This document shows, one piece after another, positions 1 to 12,024 of a DNA stretch of 64,000 nt (position 1 is its first letter; the number at the start of each line of letters is the position of its first letter). The stretch is from assembly GCA_014925825.1 (NCBI GenBank), contig JACGCK010000004.1, positions 868,001 to 932,000 on the forward strand, given 5' to 3'. A program made the translations under genes and the position numbers. The notes beneath the pieces are model-generated. The model had not been told where the DNA came from, ran no database searches, and saw only the letters and a list, made by a program, of their open reading frames with translations. Source of the DNA: Pholiota molesta (taxonomy: Eukaryota; Basidiomycota; Agaricomycetes; Agaricales; Strophariaceae).

Positions 1-569
1 GTCTGGGACTACATTACAATAATAGTATTTGTTAGGTAATTTAACACAATGCGGGAAAATTCGAGGCTTACGGTTTCGGACATCATGCGACGGAATAACC
101 TCAAACTCTTTCTTGATATATGGATCAAACAGACGATTGAAATAAAACCTGTCTGGACGTTTCTTCCAGCCAGATAAATCGGAAATTTTGTCTCTATGAA
201 CCACGTGGCACTTGGCGCGTAGTTGATTGATGTCGCACACTCCGAATATATGGCAGCAAGCAGGAGACGTGGGTCCGCCACTGGACGGTCGCTCACATCG
301 CTGGGCCGATAATACCATGCAAGACGTACTCGAGTGTAGTGATATTTCTTGCTTTCTTCACCTTTAGGGGCATCCTCTGGAGGCAAGAATTCCATTATTC
401 GTGCAACGGAATAAGGTGTACCGTCTCGAGAGTCCCAACTAGGCGAACAATAAACATGGTCTTTTAAAAATCGGCGAGTTAGCTGCGTGGAAATTATACG
501 ACACGAGAACATAGTTATACCATTTACTTTGACAAGGTCGCCATTTTTGAGATATACAGGGTTTGACAT
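1..569 (-). CDS. SNT2: Snt2-like BAH-domain chromatin protein (partial)
   Basis: The gene runs leftward off the window. ATG is at 569; exon 1 is 521..569, a 60-nt GT-AG intron is 461..520, and exon 2 runs from 460 to the edge. Splicing joins VKVN to DHVYCSPSW and opens a BAH domain with DGTPYSVARIMEFLPP, then KCHVVHRDKISDLSGWKK in a second frame. BAH domains of this type occur in Snt2, a fungal chromatin reader with PHD fingers; the PHD part would lie outside the window. The frame changes near 240: IYSE is in one frame and CDINQLRAKC in another, and one missing G would join them. A different BAH-PHD protein is possible. Family assignment is from memory of motifs. Confidence 0.6.
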
Positions 570-1621
570 GTTTGAATTCTGATCCTCGCTGAGATTGAAA
601 AGTGGGATAGAGGGAAGAAAAATATGAAAGAAGGGGGTAGTGAGGGGAGCTTGTAGGGTAAGGAAAAATATACAATGCGAATAATTGATGCAGGACAGGA
701 GGAATAAAGGCGGCGATGAAAGAAAGATTTGGAAAGTTAGAAGGTGGAGGAGGGGAGACAAGAGATATTCGCACTCCGACTCGTCCCATCAATTGAACAT
801 CGTCTCCTCTGGGGACAAACTTCGCCCACTGCACCGCCGCGAATAGCTATTAGTCTGGTCAAACTAGCGTGCTAGTCATCCGAAAATGCTTATGCATGTT
901 CTGCAAGTACCTGCATTATTTCACAAGTTCTGACTCATACCTGGCCACTTATAGTACCTAGGAATTGACGATGCCGAAGGTCATCGCTGTCGTCGCTTTA
1001 TAGCACAACCATGACAATCACTGCTGCGCTCATCTTAGTCCGGTGGGTCCTGGAATATGTTCTCTAATAATAACCAGCGGCTGTCGCCTCTTATCACATA
1101 ACATCGATGGCATTTAAATCTTTTTGTGCGGTGCGAAGAAAGATGGGCGTGGCCGCGTGAAGTGGCCATGAAGCTTTCATACTTTCCGGGCTGGAAAATG
1201 AGACAAAACATATTTGAACTGGCCTTCGGCTTCCCACCTGGTTTCTTCTCAGGTAATATACGATTACAATGTTGGTGGACCATTTCGGGATCACCGACAC
1301 GGTGACGGTGAGTCGGAGAGCATTTCCATGGAACCCATGGACCGATAATGACGCAACAATATATCAAGTGCAGCTGCGCATAGATTCCTGAATAGCTATT
1401 GGTTGCTTCGTGATGAGTGGCAAAGTGAAATAGGATTTGCGAGAGCCTCGCCTCGGAGGATGGGGGCCGGGGGACCTGGAATAGGCCCTTGATGGGGTTT
1501 GTCATCACGGAGTTGCCGGATTTGGGAACGGAAGACATGCCGAGGAATCGCCCAGGAACATTCACAAGAGCAGAGGTGGTCTCGCCACCAGACCCCCATC
1601 TGCCTCACTGGCATAGGTGAT
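570..1621. other. Intergenic, divergent promoter region
   Basis: It lies between the leftward BAH gene and the rightward histidine kinase. The 570-830 part is purine-rich on the plus strand, so pyrimidine-rich on the strand of the BAH transcript, as in many fungal 5' leaders. The open frames here have no recognisable domain and I do not call them genes. Confidence 0.5.
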
Positions 1622-4600
1622 ATGCCCCAGTGGCCAAATCCCTTCCTGCCGACCTCCACCTCGCCTCCATGGAATAGCCTTACCCCTTCGTTTACGCCCT
1701 CTCTGATTGAGGAGAAAGATCACCGCTCAAGTGCTCCTGCGCTGCACACCCCGATGTCTTCTACTGCATTTGACCCTTCTCTGCCTCCTCCGGCTGTCTA
1801 CAGCAGCGCTGCTTCATCTCACCGCCGAAATCGCAAACGTACTCGTTTTGCCTCTCTTTCTGTATACTGGGCACACTTCAAGAAAAGAATAGGAACGGGG
1901 ACTGCGCCTTCCAGCAGTTCGATTCAAGGCGAGAGCTCAGAAAACAACTTTTCCCAGAAGCTAGAGACGACGCAGACATCGGACGTCGTCGATGAAGTCG
2001 TGGTGGATCGAATGTGGACGGAGGAAATCAAGAGCTCTGTATCCCATTCAGAACATGGTGGTCAGGACAAGTCCGGAGGCAGCAATCAACTTAAGGAAGG
2101 CAACAGTGACCATGATAGCATTGTCTACGACGGCTGCTGGAGCAATAACACAGTTTTGATTTTCATTCGGTGGCGGGTTTGGCCATCTATCTTGGAGATA
2201 TTCAATTCTCGATTTATAGATCCCAAAGCAGAAGCGCACTACGCTCAAGTAACTGACGTCCTTATACTGGCAATATAATCATCTAATACGCTCTGTCAGG
2301 AAAATTGGTTTCTCAAAAAGTCCTTGGCGCTATGGGCATCTCTTTGGCTAATAATAAATTGGATTTTGGGATGCGTCTTTATTCCTCGCAATCCTGTTGG
2401 AGAGTTGGACAAAATCTTTTACTTTGGCGTCAGTGACTCTTTTTAATCCTGTGACACCATGTATTACCATGCTCACGGACAATCATTTAGGTGGCCCCCG
2501 TTCTCAGTTTACCAGTTGTGTAAGCGCAACCTTCACAACCGCCTTTTGCGAGCAATTCTAAGTTAAAACAGGTTCATGATTATGTACGATTGGCCCCGAG
2601 ACCGCCCGCTCCTATACCAAGTGTTTCTCGTCGTTTCTATCTGGTGTTGGTCAGTAAACCATCTTTCTCCCTTGTACGCTTGCATTAATTATTCGTTTAG
2701 GTCTTTCTATCAAGTTATTTCCATGTATGTGTCTTCAATAGTTTTAACGATTTCACCTCATCTTTTTGATCTAGTATCGCATGTGGTTTTTATTCCTCCA
2801 TGCCAGATTGCCAAGGGAAAGATTTTATTACATTGTTCTATTACACCACGGTGGGTTAGTTCTTAACTCTTCTCATGGTGCTAAACTGAGACCATGGATT
2901 TCAAGGGTTTGCAAACGATCGCTCTGTTTGGCCTGAGGCTTCATCGATTTCCAGCAGCCTTGGGAGCACTGATATTCTTTATTTTGTAACTATTCCTGGT
3001 GGGCAACTATCTTACCCTTATTCATAGTATTCTTTCCCTCTAGTGCTTCAATCGCCATCATACCCGTCCGTCATAGTTGGGGCCGCAGTAGGTCCACAAG
3101 TTTCGTTCACCTGATCAAGACCATTGACTCCGGCATTTAGGCATGATCAATTTCTTCATTTTTCAAGCCTGTAAGTAGGCCGGACATGACGATAAAACCC
3201 GGCCACTCACACGGTTCACATCTAGTTCTCATCTATGTGCACTATGTATCCGAAAGTGTATGTCCGCCACCTACCTCTCTTTCTTGTATCGCTGACATAG
3301 ATATTTGAACAGTCTGAGCGGCGATTGTATACTCTGCGAGATCAGCTCAAGATACAATTCAAGGTTCTTCGATCCTAGAATTAATTGATGCATTTATCTC
3401 TGATGCTATTTACCTAATATTAGGCACTCAAAAGGCTCAAGTTAACGAACGAAAAGCATCAGACTCTAAACGTCGTCTTACTTCGTAAGCTTCCTCTATT
3501 TATATTATAGCAACTTTGTATTGATTTTTAAATCGACAGCTATGTTTTCCATGATATGTTTTCTAAATTTCTTCGTGTTTGATTATTCTAACCTCGTCCG
3601 ATATCCACAGGTCCGAGTACCACTCAACACGGCACGTAAGTAATTTCACTTCGATTGAACCCCCAACATCAATATTTACGCATATGCTTTATCTAGTTCT
3701 TGCCGTGCAGAACATGGAAGCGTCAGGAACGGTAGCAAGGGACCAAGAAATCGAGTTCAATGCCCTCTGTGGTAGTTTGAGCATGATGTCGAAAGGTATG
3801 ACATCATTAATAACCTGACGAAATTAATGAAGTGCTTAATAGCCGTCCGATGTGATAGTCCTGAATGATGTCTTAGACTTGTAAGGATTTGGTGCCTTTG
3901 CCCGAGGATTATCTTTCTAAAAATTACCTTAGCAATCGGATGGATAGCGGCCGTTTCGAATCGATGTCAAGGGTAAGTTTTACTATCTGTTTTCAACGCA
4001 TTGGGATATTAATACTATTTTTGAAAAAAATTATCTAGCCTTATGGCTTCCATCAAGTGATGAAGTCTCTTTTTGTGCCTCTACGGCTAGCCACAGATGC
4101 TCGAGGATTAAATTTCGAAACGGAGCTTGATTCCAATATTGATATTGTAAGTCTACGGATTTATTTCTATTCATTTGGTTCTTGATTGACTACGAGTGGA
4201 ACAGGTCGCGCGGCAAGCAGCGTATAAAGCTACGGGTGAGAGTATGGAAGCCATCCGAAGACATATCCGTGAGCATCCGGACGTCGTTGGAGTTGTCACC
4301 GGTGACGAGACACGTTTACGACAAATTATCACCAATCTTGCCAGGTAGGTGGCTAGTTTCAAGGGCTTGATTCTCTAAGTATTGCATCTCATGTCTTTCT
4401 TTTTCTACAGCAATGCCTGCAAATTTACACCTTCTGGTGGGAAGCTCACTATCAAAACGCGTCTAATTCTGCCTGCATTACCTCCGTATTCTGATCCTCT
4501 CAAAGTTGTCGAGGATGACTATATGAACGGTAGTCTCGATTTTGGCGACAAGCCACGGCCGCTTTCAAAAGATTTCCTGACGCAGCATGACATTGAACAC

Positions 4601-6324
4601 GGAAAGCCGGGAGCGCCGATGGATTGGATAGTTGTTAGGATCGAAGTTTCAGATACAGGGTATGGAATCAAACGGTCAGATATGGCCCGGAGCAAGCTAT
4701 TTTCTGCGTTCAATCAGACAGAGCAAGGCAGACAACAAGGTGCGTCGTTTGTCCTGCAGACGGAGTTGTTCCATTGTATTGAATATATCTTACAGGTGGT
4801 AAAGGGACTGGTCTTGGTCTAGCCTTAGTCCGACAGATCGTCAAACTTAGTGGGGGTCGACTAGGTGTACAGTCCAAAGTGGGCGAAGGCTCCACCTTTT
4901 GGGTGGAATTGCCTCTCGGTGTCGGCAGTAAGACCTTTAATCCCGGTCCTCCTGATCTCCCGGAGGCTTCAAGCTCTTCCGACCTTGCCACATTGAATCG
5001 TGCGAATAAGCGCCTGAATTACCCAGATTGTGTGGATAGCGTGATTATGGCTGTGGATGCGGCTGGGCTGAAGATGTCAAGGAAGGCATCAACGACTGCT
5101 CAAAATTCTGCTGCGATGCAGGACATAATGGAACAAGGCTTGTATTTTTCTTTCTGATTAGATGTAGTTGATGCTCATTTGGTTGGTTCAGGTGGACGTG
5201 TAGACTTGGTCTTGAAGAAAAGACGCACCAATGTTGACGACGAATCAAGGCAAACAGCCAAATCGACAACCCATTGATGTCAACGGAATTGCCGATTCAA
5301 CTGCCGATTGACGCGTTGCTCACCACTTTGAGTCAACCAATCCTCGGTGAACTGCCCAGACCGACAACTGCAAATGACTTGCTTCCTACATCTCTAACGT
5401 CACTCAATGAACAACATCTCGAACCAGGATTAGATACGAGCTCGGAGAAAACGAACCCAATTCAGCGTCCCACATATCTCCGCCTCCCCACTCCAGCAAC
5501 ATTCTCTACGGATGATCACCATCCTACGAATATCGGAAGTTCTCATGAACCACAGCGATCTCCATCCAGCGAAAAATCTGCATCGAACCTGAAATTTTTG
5601 ATAGCAACTCTCGCGGGACCCTTTCTGGGTCATTCAATGGTGCTAGCAATAACAATGGAGGTCTGCCTGTGTTAGTGGTGGATGACGATCCTCTGACAAG
5701 AACCTTGATGAAACGAATTTTGACGCGGCTCGGATGTCAGGTGTCCTGCGCGGAGAACGGGGAGGTTGCGCTGGAAATGATTCTTGGTCAACGGATTTCG
5801 GCAGGCGCGACACCCTCTAGTGACGCTTCTGTCAATCTTGGCCCGATTTTGGAACAACTATCCGAGCTCAAGCCCTTTGATCCTGAAGGGAAATTCGCGG
5901 TGGTGTTCTTGGATAACCAGATGCCTGTAATGTCTGGACTGAAAGTCGCGAGTAAACTTCGCGAGTTAGGAAGAGCCGATTTTGTTGTTGGTGTAACAGG
6001 TCAGTGTTCCCTCCTAGCAAAACAATGACCACGAAGCTTAAAGTTCCTCTAGGCAATGCACTGTTATCTGGTGTGTAATTTCGTACGCTGTTGTCAGAAT
6101 GTGGAACATATAACTCATTTATATTCCTAGATCAAGAAGAGTACTTAGAAGCAGGAGTTGATCAGTAAGTATTTTCTCAGGTTCTGGCATGACACGACAA
6201 ATGCTAAATGTGCATTTCTAGTGTCCTCACCAAGCCTGTTTTGGAGAGGAGCCTGCGAGATATTTTGGTTCAAGCGGACGAAAGACGAAAAGACGTAAAA
6301 CGGACAGGACGACCGGAGTCATGA
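1622..6324 (+). CDS. Multi-span membrane hybrid histidine kinase
   Basis: A two-component phosphorelay sensor. ATG 1622 is the best of two in-frame starts (1499 is the other). A Ser/Pro-rich N-terminus of about 200 residues leads into a membrane region built from short exons (2300..2428, 2491..2519, from 2572, from 2701), with about six hydrophobic segments and the loop [14 protein letters not shown]. Then come the phospho-acceptor His (3550-3552, in YVFHD), the N box [12 protein letters not shown]1 DTGYGI, G2 [11 protein letters not shown], a Ser/Pro linker, and a receiver with VLVVDDDPL, acceptor Asp at 5912 in [11 protein letters not shown], and LTKPV. Most introns are canonical; 5138..5191 reads best as GC-AG. 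The frame is lost near 3424, at the exon junction after the His, and twice in the linker (5240-5275, 5547-5669). No known sensor domain is recognisable. The signal is unknown. Confidence 0.85.
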
Positions 6325-6843
6325 TACCCACATGATGATTTTAATGTGCACCCCTCACACACCCTCATATTTTAAAAGGTAGAACGGAGCGTTCGAATGT
6401 TTTGCTTCATCCATCGATTCTAGGTTACAGTCGGACTCTCATCACTGGTACATAGTGGAAGGCGTCCTTTGTCGCCTGTGTAACATCACCTCATAATACT
6501 AATACACATACATGCTATCGCTAACATTGTTCCTTGTACACTTATCGTCACACATTTTATCCCACACTTTGTCTACGCTTTTTTGTGCATTTATATGTTT
6601 TCGATGTCCATACTGCTCATCATCTTATGTATATTTATTACATGGGTTTTAGAAAGCGTCATGGTGGGTAAGGAAGTTGTGATAAATTCATTCCTAGGCA
6701 TGATCAGACACCGGTCTTCCCACTGTTTGCAGTGGCATCATGGGCGAACAGGTTCACAATGGTCGGATTTAGCCGAGCCGAGGGGTAATGGCCGGCGCAC
6801 GCCCTTGAACTTGTACACAACGCTTCAACGTTCAACCCCAACC
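6325..6843. other. Intergenic
   Basis: Terminator side of the kinase gene and promoter of the RanBD gene. AT-rich with short T runs. I see no RNA gene or repeat. Confidence 0.5.
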
Positions 6844-9052
6844 ATGTCAGATCCCCAGGAGGCCAGCGAACCTCAACCCTTGCCAGAGTCAAGTCGATTA
6901 GCCCTGCCACCGAGATTAACACCATCGCCTGACGCGACGGAAGCGGGTGTGTCTTGGTTTACTTATCAACCCACCTTTCAAGCGATTTATCAACCCTATC
7001 ATAGAATTCAAACTATCAAGGAAGCGAGAGCGCGAAGTCTCCCTGGAACCAGCTACTACCCCTACAGCACATAACGTACGTGGCTTACGAGGGTAACATC
7101 TGAAATGCGAATGCAGGGGTACTCACGATGATTGCCATAGGACACTGATGCCATCCTACGCGAGCGCAAAGACTCGAACTCTCGGACCCCATTAAGAAGA
7201 ATAGGAGGCGTCTTGATCCTACACAGGAGGAGGAAGACGGTGGTGGCTCGGGTTCCCAGTCAAGTTCTGGTTCACCTCCCACCATGTCCGTTGTCGAGTC
7301 ACCCCGCCAAGAAATGAAGAATAAGGTTCGCCAGATCAGCCGAGGAGTTGAAGACATAACTTGGAAAAGCATGGAATCAATCCCAGTCCATAACAGCCAT
7401 GACGTCGTCGCCGATTCTAAATTATCCGAGATTATTACAGAGGAAACCGACGTCCCAGGCGCCGAGGATGAAAAAACGAACTCGAATAATATGGACCACG
7501 AGGACGATTCTCCTCCGAAAACACCTGAAGATTCTGCCTTGTCGCGATCGGTTCAGGATATTCGGAATGGGGATGAGGCTATGATCCTAAGCACTCCTGA
7601 CGTTTCGCGCTTACGTGCCGGCTCCGACAGTAATGAAAAGGGCCTCAAACGCAAATTTCTCGAGCGTGGTACTAGTCATGGTCCCCCGGAGCAGGACGAA
7701 ACCGCTAAGCATCCTTCAGAACCCCTTAAGCGCCTGCGTGATGACGCCGATAAGGATCCCAACCCACGAGAGACGAAAAAGCCTTCACCACCACCAGCCT
7801 CACCGCCACGAGAATCACCCCCATCTCCAAAAGTTCCAAAACTGGTCAGACCCTCTAACCTAATCTATTTTGGCCACTTATTGATGACTACATCATTTTC
7901 TAGAGCGGGTTCATGGCATACGCATCTACCAGCTCACCTTCTCATCCGTCAAGGGAAATAATATATTTGGGACATCTAAATCGGTTTCTCCGTTTTCGCC
8001 ATTTTCTGGCAGTCCTGTGCCCGGCCGTCACCTCTGGCACCAGCTGCTGAGCTAGATTTACCTTTAGGACAATCACCCTCTTTTACTACCCCTGCTGTGG
8101 CTCCTGTAGTCCCAAAACGAAGTGGCTTTGAAGCATTCGCCTCCTCTTCTTCCCCTTTTGCAACTGCAGCACGTACAAACACGCATGTTCTCGGTTCGAC
8201 GTCGAAGCTGGGCAGAGCAGTTTCCCCACCTACAAGAACGACTCCGGCATTGAGTTCAAATCCTTTCGCGTCTTATGCTGGGCCTAGCCAAGGGTTTTCC
8301 CTGCCTGCACACAAGCGTGCTCGAGCAGGCTCTCCTGATGGATCGACACGAAGCTCGTTGGAACGAGCATCTGAACATAATGCGCTCAAAGAGTCTCGAA
8401 ATGGTTCAGAGAGCGCAGAGGAGGAGCAGGATGAAGAACCAACGACTTTCGGAGAGAGATTGCGCGCCGGCCGGGACGAGGATGAAATAAAGACGATGAA
8501 GATAATCAGAAATTGATGCTTGAAGAGCAAGACGGTGTGTTCAATTATTTGCCAAATTGTTCTGTGTTGATGTGGTCTTTTCGGCAGTAATGACAGGAGA
8601 GGAAGAAGAAGAAACACTTCATCAAGTCCGCGGTAAACTCTTTTCTTTGGATGAGAATGCATGGAAAGAAAGAGGTACCGGCCTTTTGAAACTGAATGTC
8701 AAGATAGACGATGGCACAGGAGCGCGCTTGGGTGCGTTCTGATTTGTGATCTGAGATTATCTGTGTTTTTAATCTTTCTTGGCTTTAGTGATGAGGAAGG
8801 ACGCAGTCTACACTCTTCTGCTGAACGTGACTTTATTTCCTGGGATGCGTTGCTCACTGGCGCAGGATCCAAGATATATTAGATTTAGTGCCATTGAGAA
8901 CGGGGTCACGACAACTTACAATCTGAAAGTATGCTTTGTTTTATTCACTTTTTTGAATTGGTTGACTTAATTTATGCTTACTCAAGGTGTCCAATGCCAA
9001 AATCGCTGCAGATCTCTTGGAGGAGATAAATGCCAATATCCCGACTAGTTGA
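6844..9052 (+). CDS. RanBD1-domain protein, Yrb2/Nup50-like
   Basis: A likely nuclear transport cofactor that binds Ran-GTP. ATG 6844 begins MSDPQEASEPQPLPESSRL. The first about 450 residues are charged and Ser/Pro-rich, with basic clusters (KREREVSLEP, KKNRRRLD, LKRKF) and a few phenylalanine repeats (PFSPFSGSP, SSNPFASY). The C-terminal 120 residues form a Ran-binding domain: LHQVRGKLFSLDENAW, GTGLLKLNVKIDD, the next exons with RKDAVYTLLLNV and PRYIRFSAIENG, then a C-terminal helix ending at TGA 9050-9052. The order FG-poor disordered region then RanBD fits Yrb2/Hba1 or Nup50. Four frame changes (near 7170, 7940, 8023, 8486) are each repaired by one base. RanBP1 itself is less likely because it lacks the long N-terminus. 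Confidence 0.8.
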
Positions 9053-9551
9053 TTCATCATGCCCGCACACGATCGAACGAATCTCTGCAGAGAGAGTACT
9101 TATAAGTGATTGTAAACTACGCTCATACACTTTCACCATCATGACCAGTACATCTACATATCATTCTAGTTCCTTTCTCCTTATCTTGCTCCCTTCCTTA
9201 TCAGTGCTGTGCTCGCATGCTTTTTGTAATTTACATAACTTGCTTTGAGTACAGTGCAATATGACCCACAATATTCTTTGTTATGTAAACAAGCTGGATT
9301 TTTGCGTATGAAACACAGACTTGGAGGACCAGAGACAGTGAGAGAGAGCCGGAGCAGTGACCACGTCAATTTCTCACGACGGCGCGCGAGTGCGACACGT
9401 CTGTGTGCCGTCAGGTCGCGCTCATGTAACCTCTTCCTCACCACCATTTTGAATTCTTCCTCTCAGTCGGCTCGTTGTCTATGATATAACAGAGAGCTGC
9501 CTTTTTCCTTTCCTTTGAACTCTCCCTCGAACGATACCCTTCGGGACGGCC
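9053..9551. other. Intergenic
   Basis: Between two rightward genes. The last 100 bases before the ALG5 start are rich in pyrimidines (TTTTTCCTTTCCTTT), a common fungal leader. Nothing else is recognised. Confidence 0.5.
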
Positions 9552-10755
9552 ATGGATTCGACATCTATTTTGTATGTGGTCGGGATTCTTCTTGCGAGTG
9601 GCTTGGGACTGGTGAGTAGAATTTTAATACGCATTTATGATGACAACCCCTTCATCCTTGTTCTTCGAGTCGCGGGTCATCCATCTTTGGATGTTCGCCA
9701 CGACGCAGACGACAACCTTGGGTCAGGGCTTTTGCTCCTGTTCTGACTAGTTCTTCCCTCCGATTTGGATTCCTATTGTAAAACAAAATGCTCATTTCAC
9801 TAGTTGTACGCAGGCCTCGTATTTTGGTCACCACCACCAATAGTTACCCATGATTCCGAAAAGTTGTATCTATCGAAAGCATCACCCACTCAACCGCGTC
9901 GATTGACCCGTCTGGATGACCAAGTACCGTCGATTTGACTGTCGTCGTGCCAGCCTACAACGAGACAGAACGACTGCCTGAAATGATGGCCGCCACAATA
10001 AAGCACCTGTCGTCAGCAGGCTTGAAGGGTAAACGGTCGTTCGAAATTCTCATCGTCGACGATGGCTCAACCGATGGAACTTCCGCCACTGCAATCAAAA
10101 TCGCAAAGAAACACCCCGACTGCGACATAAAAGTGGTTACCTTGGAAAAGAACATTGGAAAAGGCGGCGCTGTTCGTCATGGAATGCTGTATTCTGGAGG
10201 GGAGAGACTCCTTATGGCAGACGCCGACGGTGCAAGTCGAATTGAGGACCTGGAAGAGCTATGGAAATCAATGGATCTTATCGCTCCAAAACATTCCCCA
10301 GGTGTAGTTGTTGGAAGCAGAGCCCATCTTGTTAAATCAGAAGCGTTGTAAAAGTGAGTAATCCGAAAAGTAGACATTTCCCCAACATTTAATTGACCGT
10401 CTCTTGTTAGCGATCCCTCCTACGGAATGTGCTTATGTACGGGCTACATACTATCCTGCGGCTCGTAGGGGTGGGCCATATCCGAGATACTCAATGCGGC
10501 TTCAAGCTATTTTCACGCTCAGCTGCCCAACAGATATTCCCAGCCCAGCACCTGCCGACCTGGATATTCGACGTAGAGCTTTTGCTTCTGGCTAAGCAGC
10601 TCCATATACCCGTCGCCGAGGTTCCTATCGAATGGCATGAAGTAGCCGGAAGCAAACTGAATGTAGTCACTGCGTCGGTGCAGATGCTGCGCGACTTGCT
10701 TATCGTTAGAGCAAACCATTGCTTGGAAGGTGGTCTGCGTCCCCTGGAAAGCTAA
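9552..10755 (+). CDS. ALG5: Dolichyl-phosphate beta-glucosyltransferase
   Basis: It transfers glucose from UDP-glucose to dolichyl phosphate at the ER membrane, making the donor for the last steps of the N-glycan precursor. Exon 1 (9552..9611) encodes an N-terminal membrane anchor, SILYVVGILLASGLGL, followed by GTGAGT. The GT2 catalytic domain follows: VVVPAYNETERLPE, DDGSTDGTS, MADADGAS (the DXD-like metal site), VVGSRAHLV, DTQCGFKLFSR, WIFDVELL and VPIEWHEV. These match the ALG5 family end to end and the length of about 330 residues is normal. The frame breaks near 9922, before VDLTVVVPAYNE, and near 10344, before the second intron; one base at each restores the family sequence. The start of exon 2 is uncertain. 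TAA is at 10753-10755. Confidence 0.9.
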
Positions 10756-12024
10756 AATCCGAGTGATACCCGAAATGTATTACATACTACATAGAGTCGC
10801 TTTGCTGATAAACTTATTCTATATCATGAGAGTGCTTTTGAATATTTTGATCTCCATTGCTGACGCTATGTCTATCCATAAATTATCGCATATTTAGATG
10901 CAAACTGGAGCTTTTCTATGGTATCCTTGTTGTTTATCGACAGTGCGTCCCTGACATTCACCAAATCCTGAGTGCTCTGAAGACGACCGTAAACTTCTCG
11001 ACTCTTGCTCGTCCGTTGATCGTTAGAGAATTGATTGATTCATAGCGTAAGTATGCTGCTTTCACTATATGAAGCAGGACGTTGATAACCCAATTTTATC
11101 TGCATGTCTTATGCAGGTATCGATGATCTGAAATCAGAATGTATGCATGAATAAGCGCTTGAATAGGCGCCAGAGATGCTGATTGGGACTCGTTCAATAG
11201 CGAATGACTAACCGGCTCTTACAATACTTCCAATCATGGGTGCGTGGCACGAATCTTTCTTACTCGCCTGGATCAAAAATCACCCTTCTCCGAACTCCAC
11301 TACACGCGTTCGGGTTTTGTTCGACCTCGTTTCGCTGAAATGGGGCCCCAGATGTAAATGTAAGTCCTCCATACATATTAGAAAAATCTACTATAACAAG
11401 CTATGACACTGCAATGTTCATAAGTCATGTAAGTTGTGTGCCATCGTACCTCCGATATTTCACATTTGGGCATGTACGACAAACACGCCATGTGCGACCA
11501 TGTTGTCGATGATCACCTTGAATCCCAGTATCCGAAAAGGATGACGTTTTGGCGGAAAGGGCGGCCAAAGAGTAGGTTTAGAGGCGTCGTTGGGTGCTCT
11601 GGTATCTCTCTATATTCTGCTGGCTGGGGCCATGAATGATTCGGGAACTAAAATTTGGAGCAGATACATAACATTGATATCAGTGCTATCATTATTACTA
11701 TCAGAAGACCACATGGGCTTGGCAGCGACTGAGATACATGTTTTAGCAGATCAGGAGTGACAGTTCTATTTTTCCCAGGCTTCCTTCCTTGTTCCTTCCT
11801 CCCTCACCACCGTTCTCGTCCCCTAGCTGCTCTTCACAGACGGCGCCCACATTCCTTTCGACCCACTCTCCTTCCAACCCATCCCATTGCTCTTACATAG
11901 AGACGCCCTTCTCACCCAGTCTGTGTCAATAACCAAAATTTACTCCGAAAGTGTCAACTGACCATATTATATTTGCCACACAGGAAGAACCAACAACGTT
12001 TTTTTCACCATCCCTGTCGACGTT
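10756..12024. other. Intergenic, no supported gene
   Basis: About 1.27 kb between ALG5 and the first Ser/Thr-rich membrane protein gene. An intron-like stretch with GTAAGT near 11046 and TATGCAG near 11117 is present, but no flanking frame is convincing. The last 200 bases before 12025 are rich in C and T, as expected of a strong fungal 5' leader. Confidence 0.4.

Noticed and set aside
1035..1565. A 176-codon minus-strand frame before the kinase gene
   Set aside because: No domain or repeat pattern, mixed composition, and it overlaps the kinase leader; likely chance.
11046..11190. Intron-like GTAAGT...TATGCAG followed by a GATGATCTGAAA motif, considered as a C/D snoRNA host
   Set aside because: No proper C box (RTGATGA), no closing stem, and no plausible guide; too weak to report.
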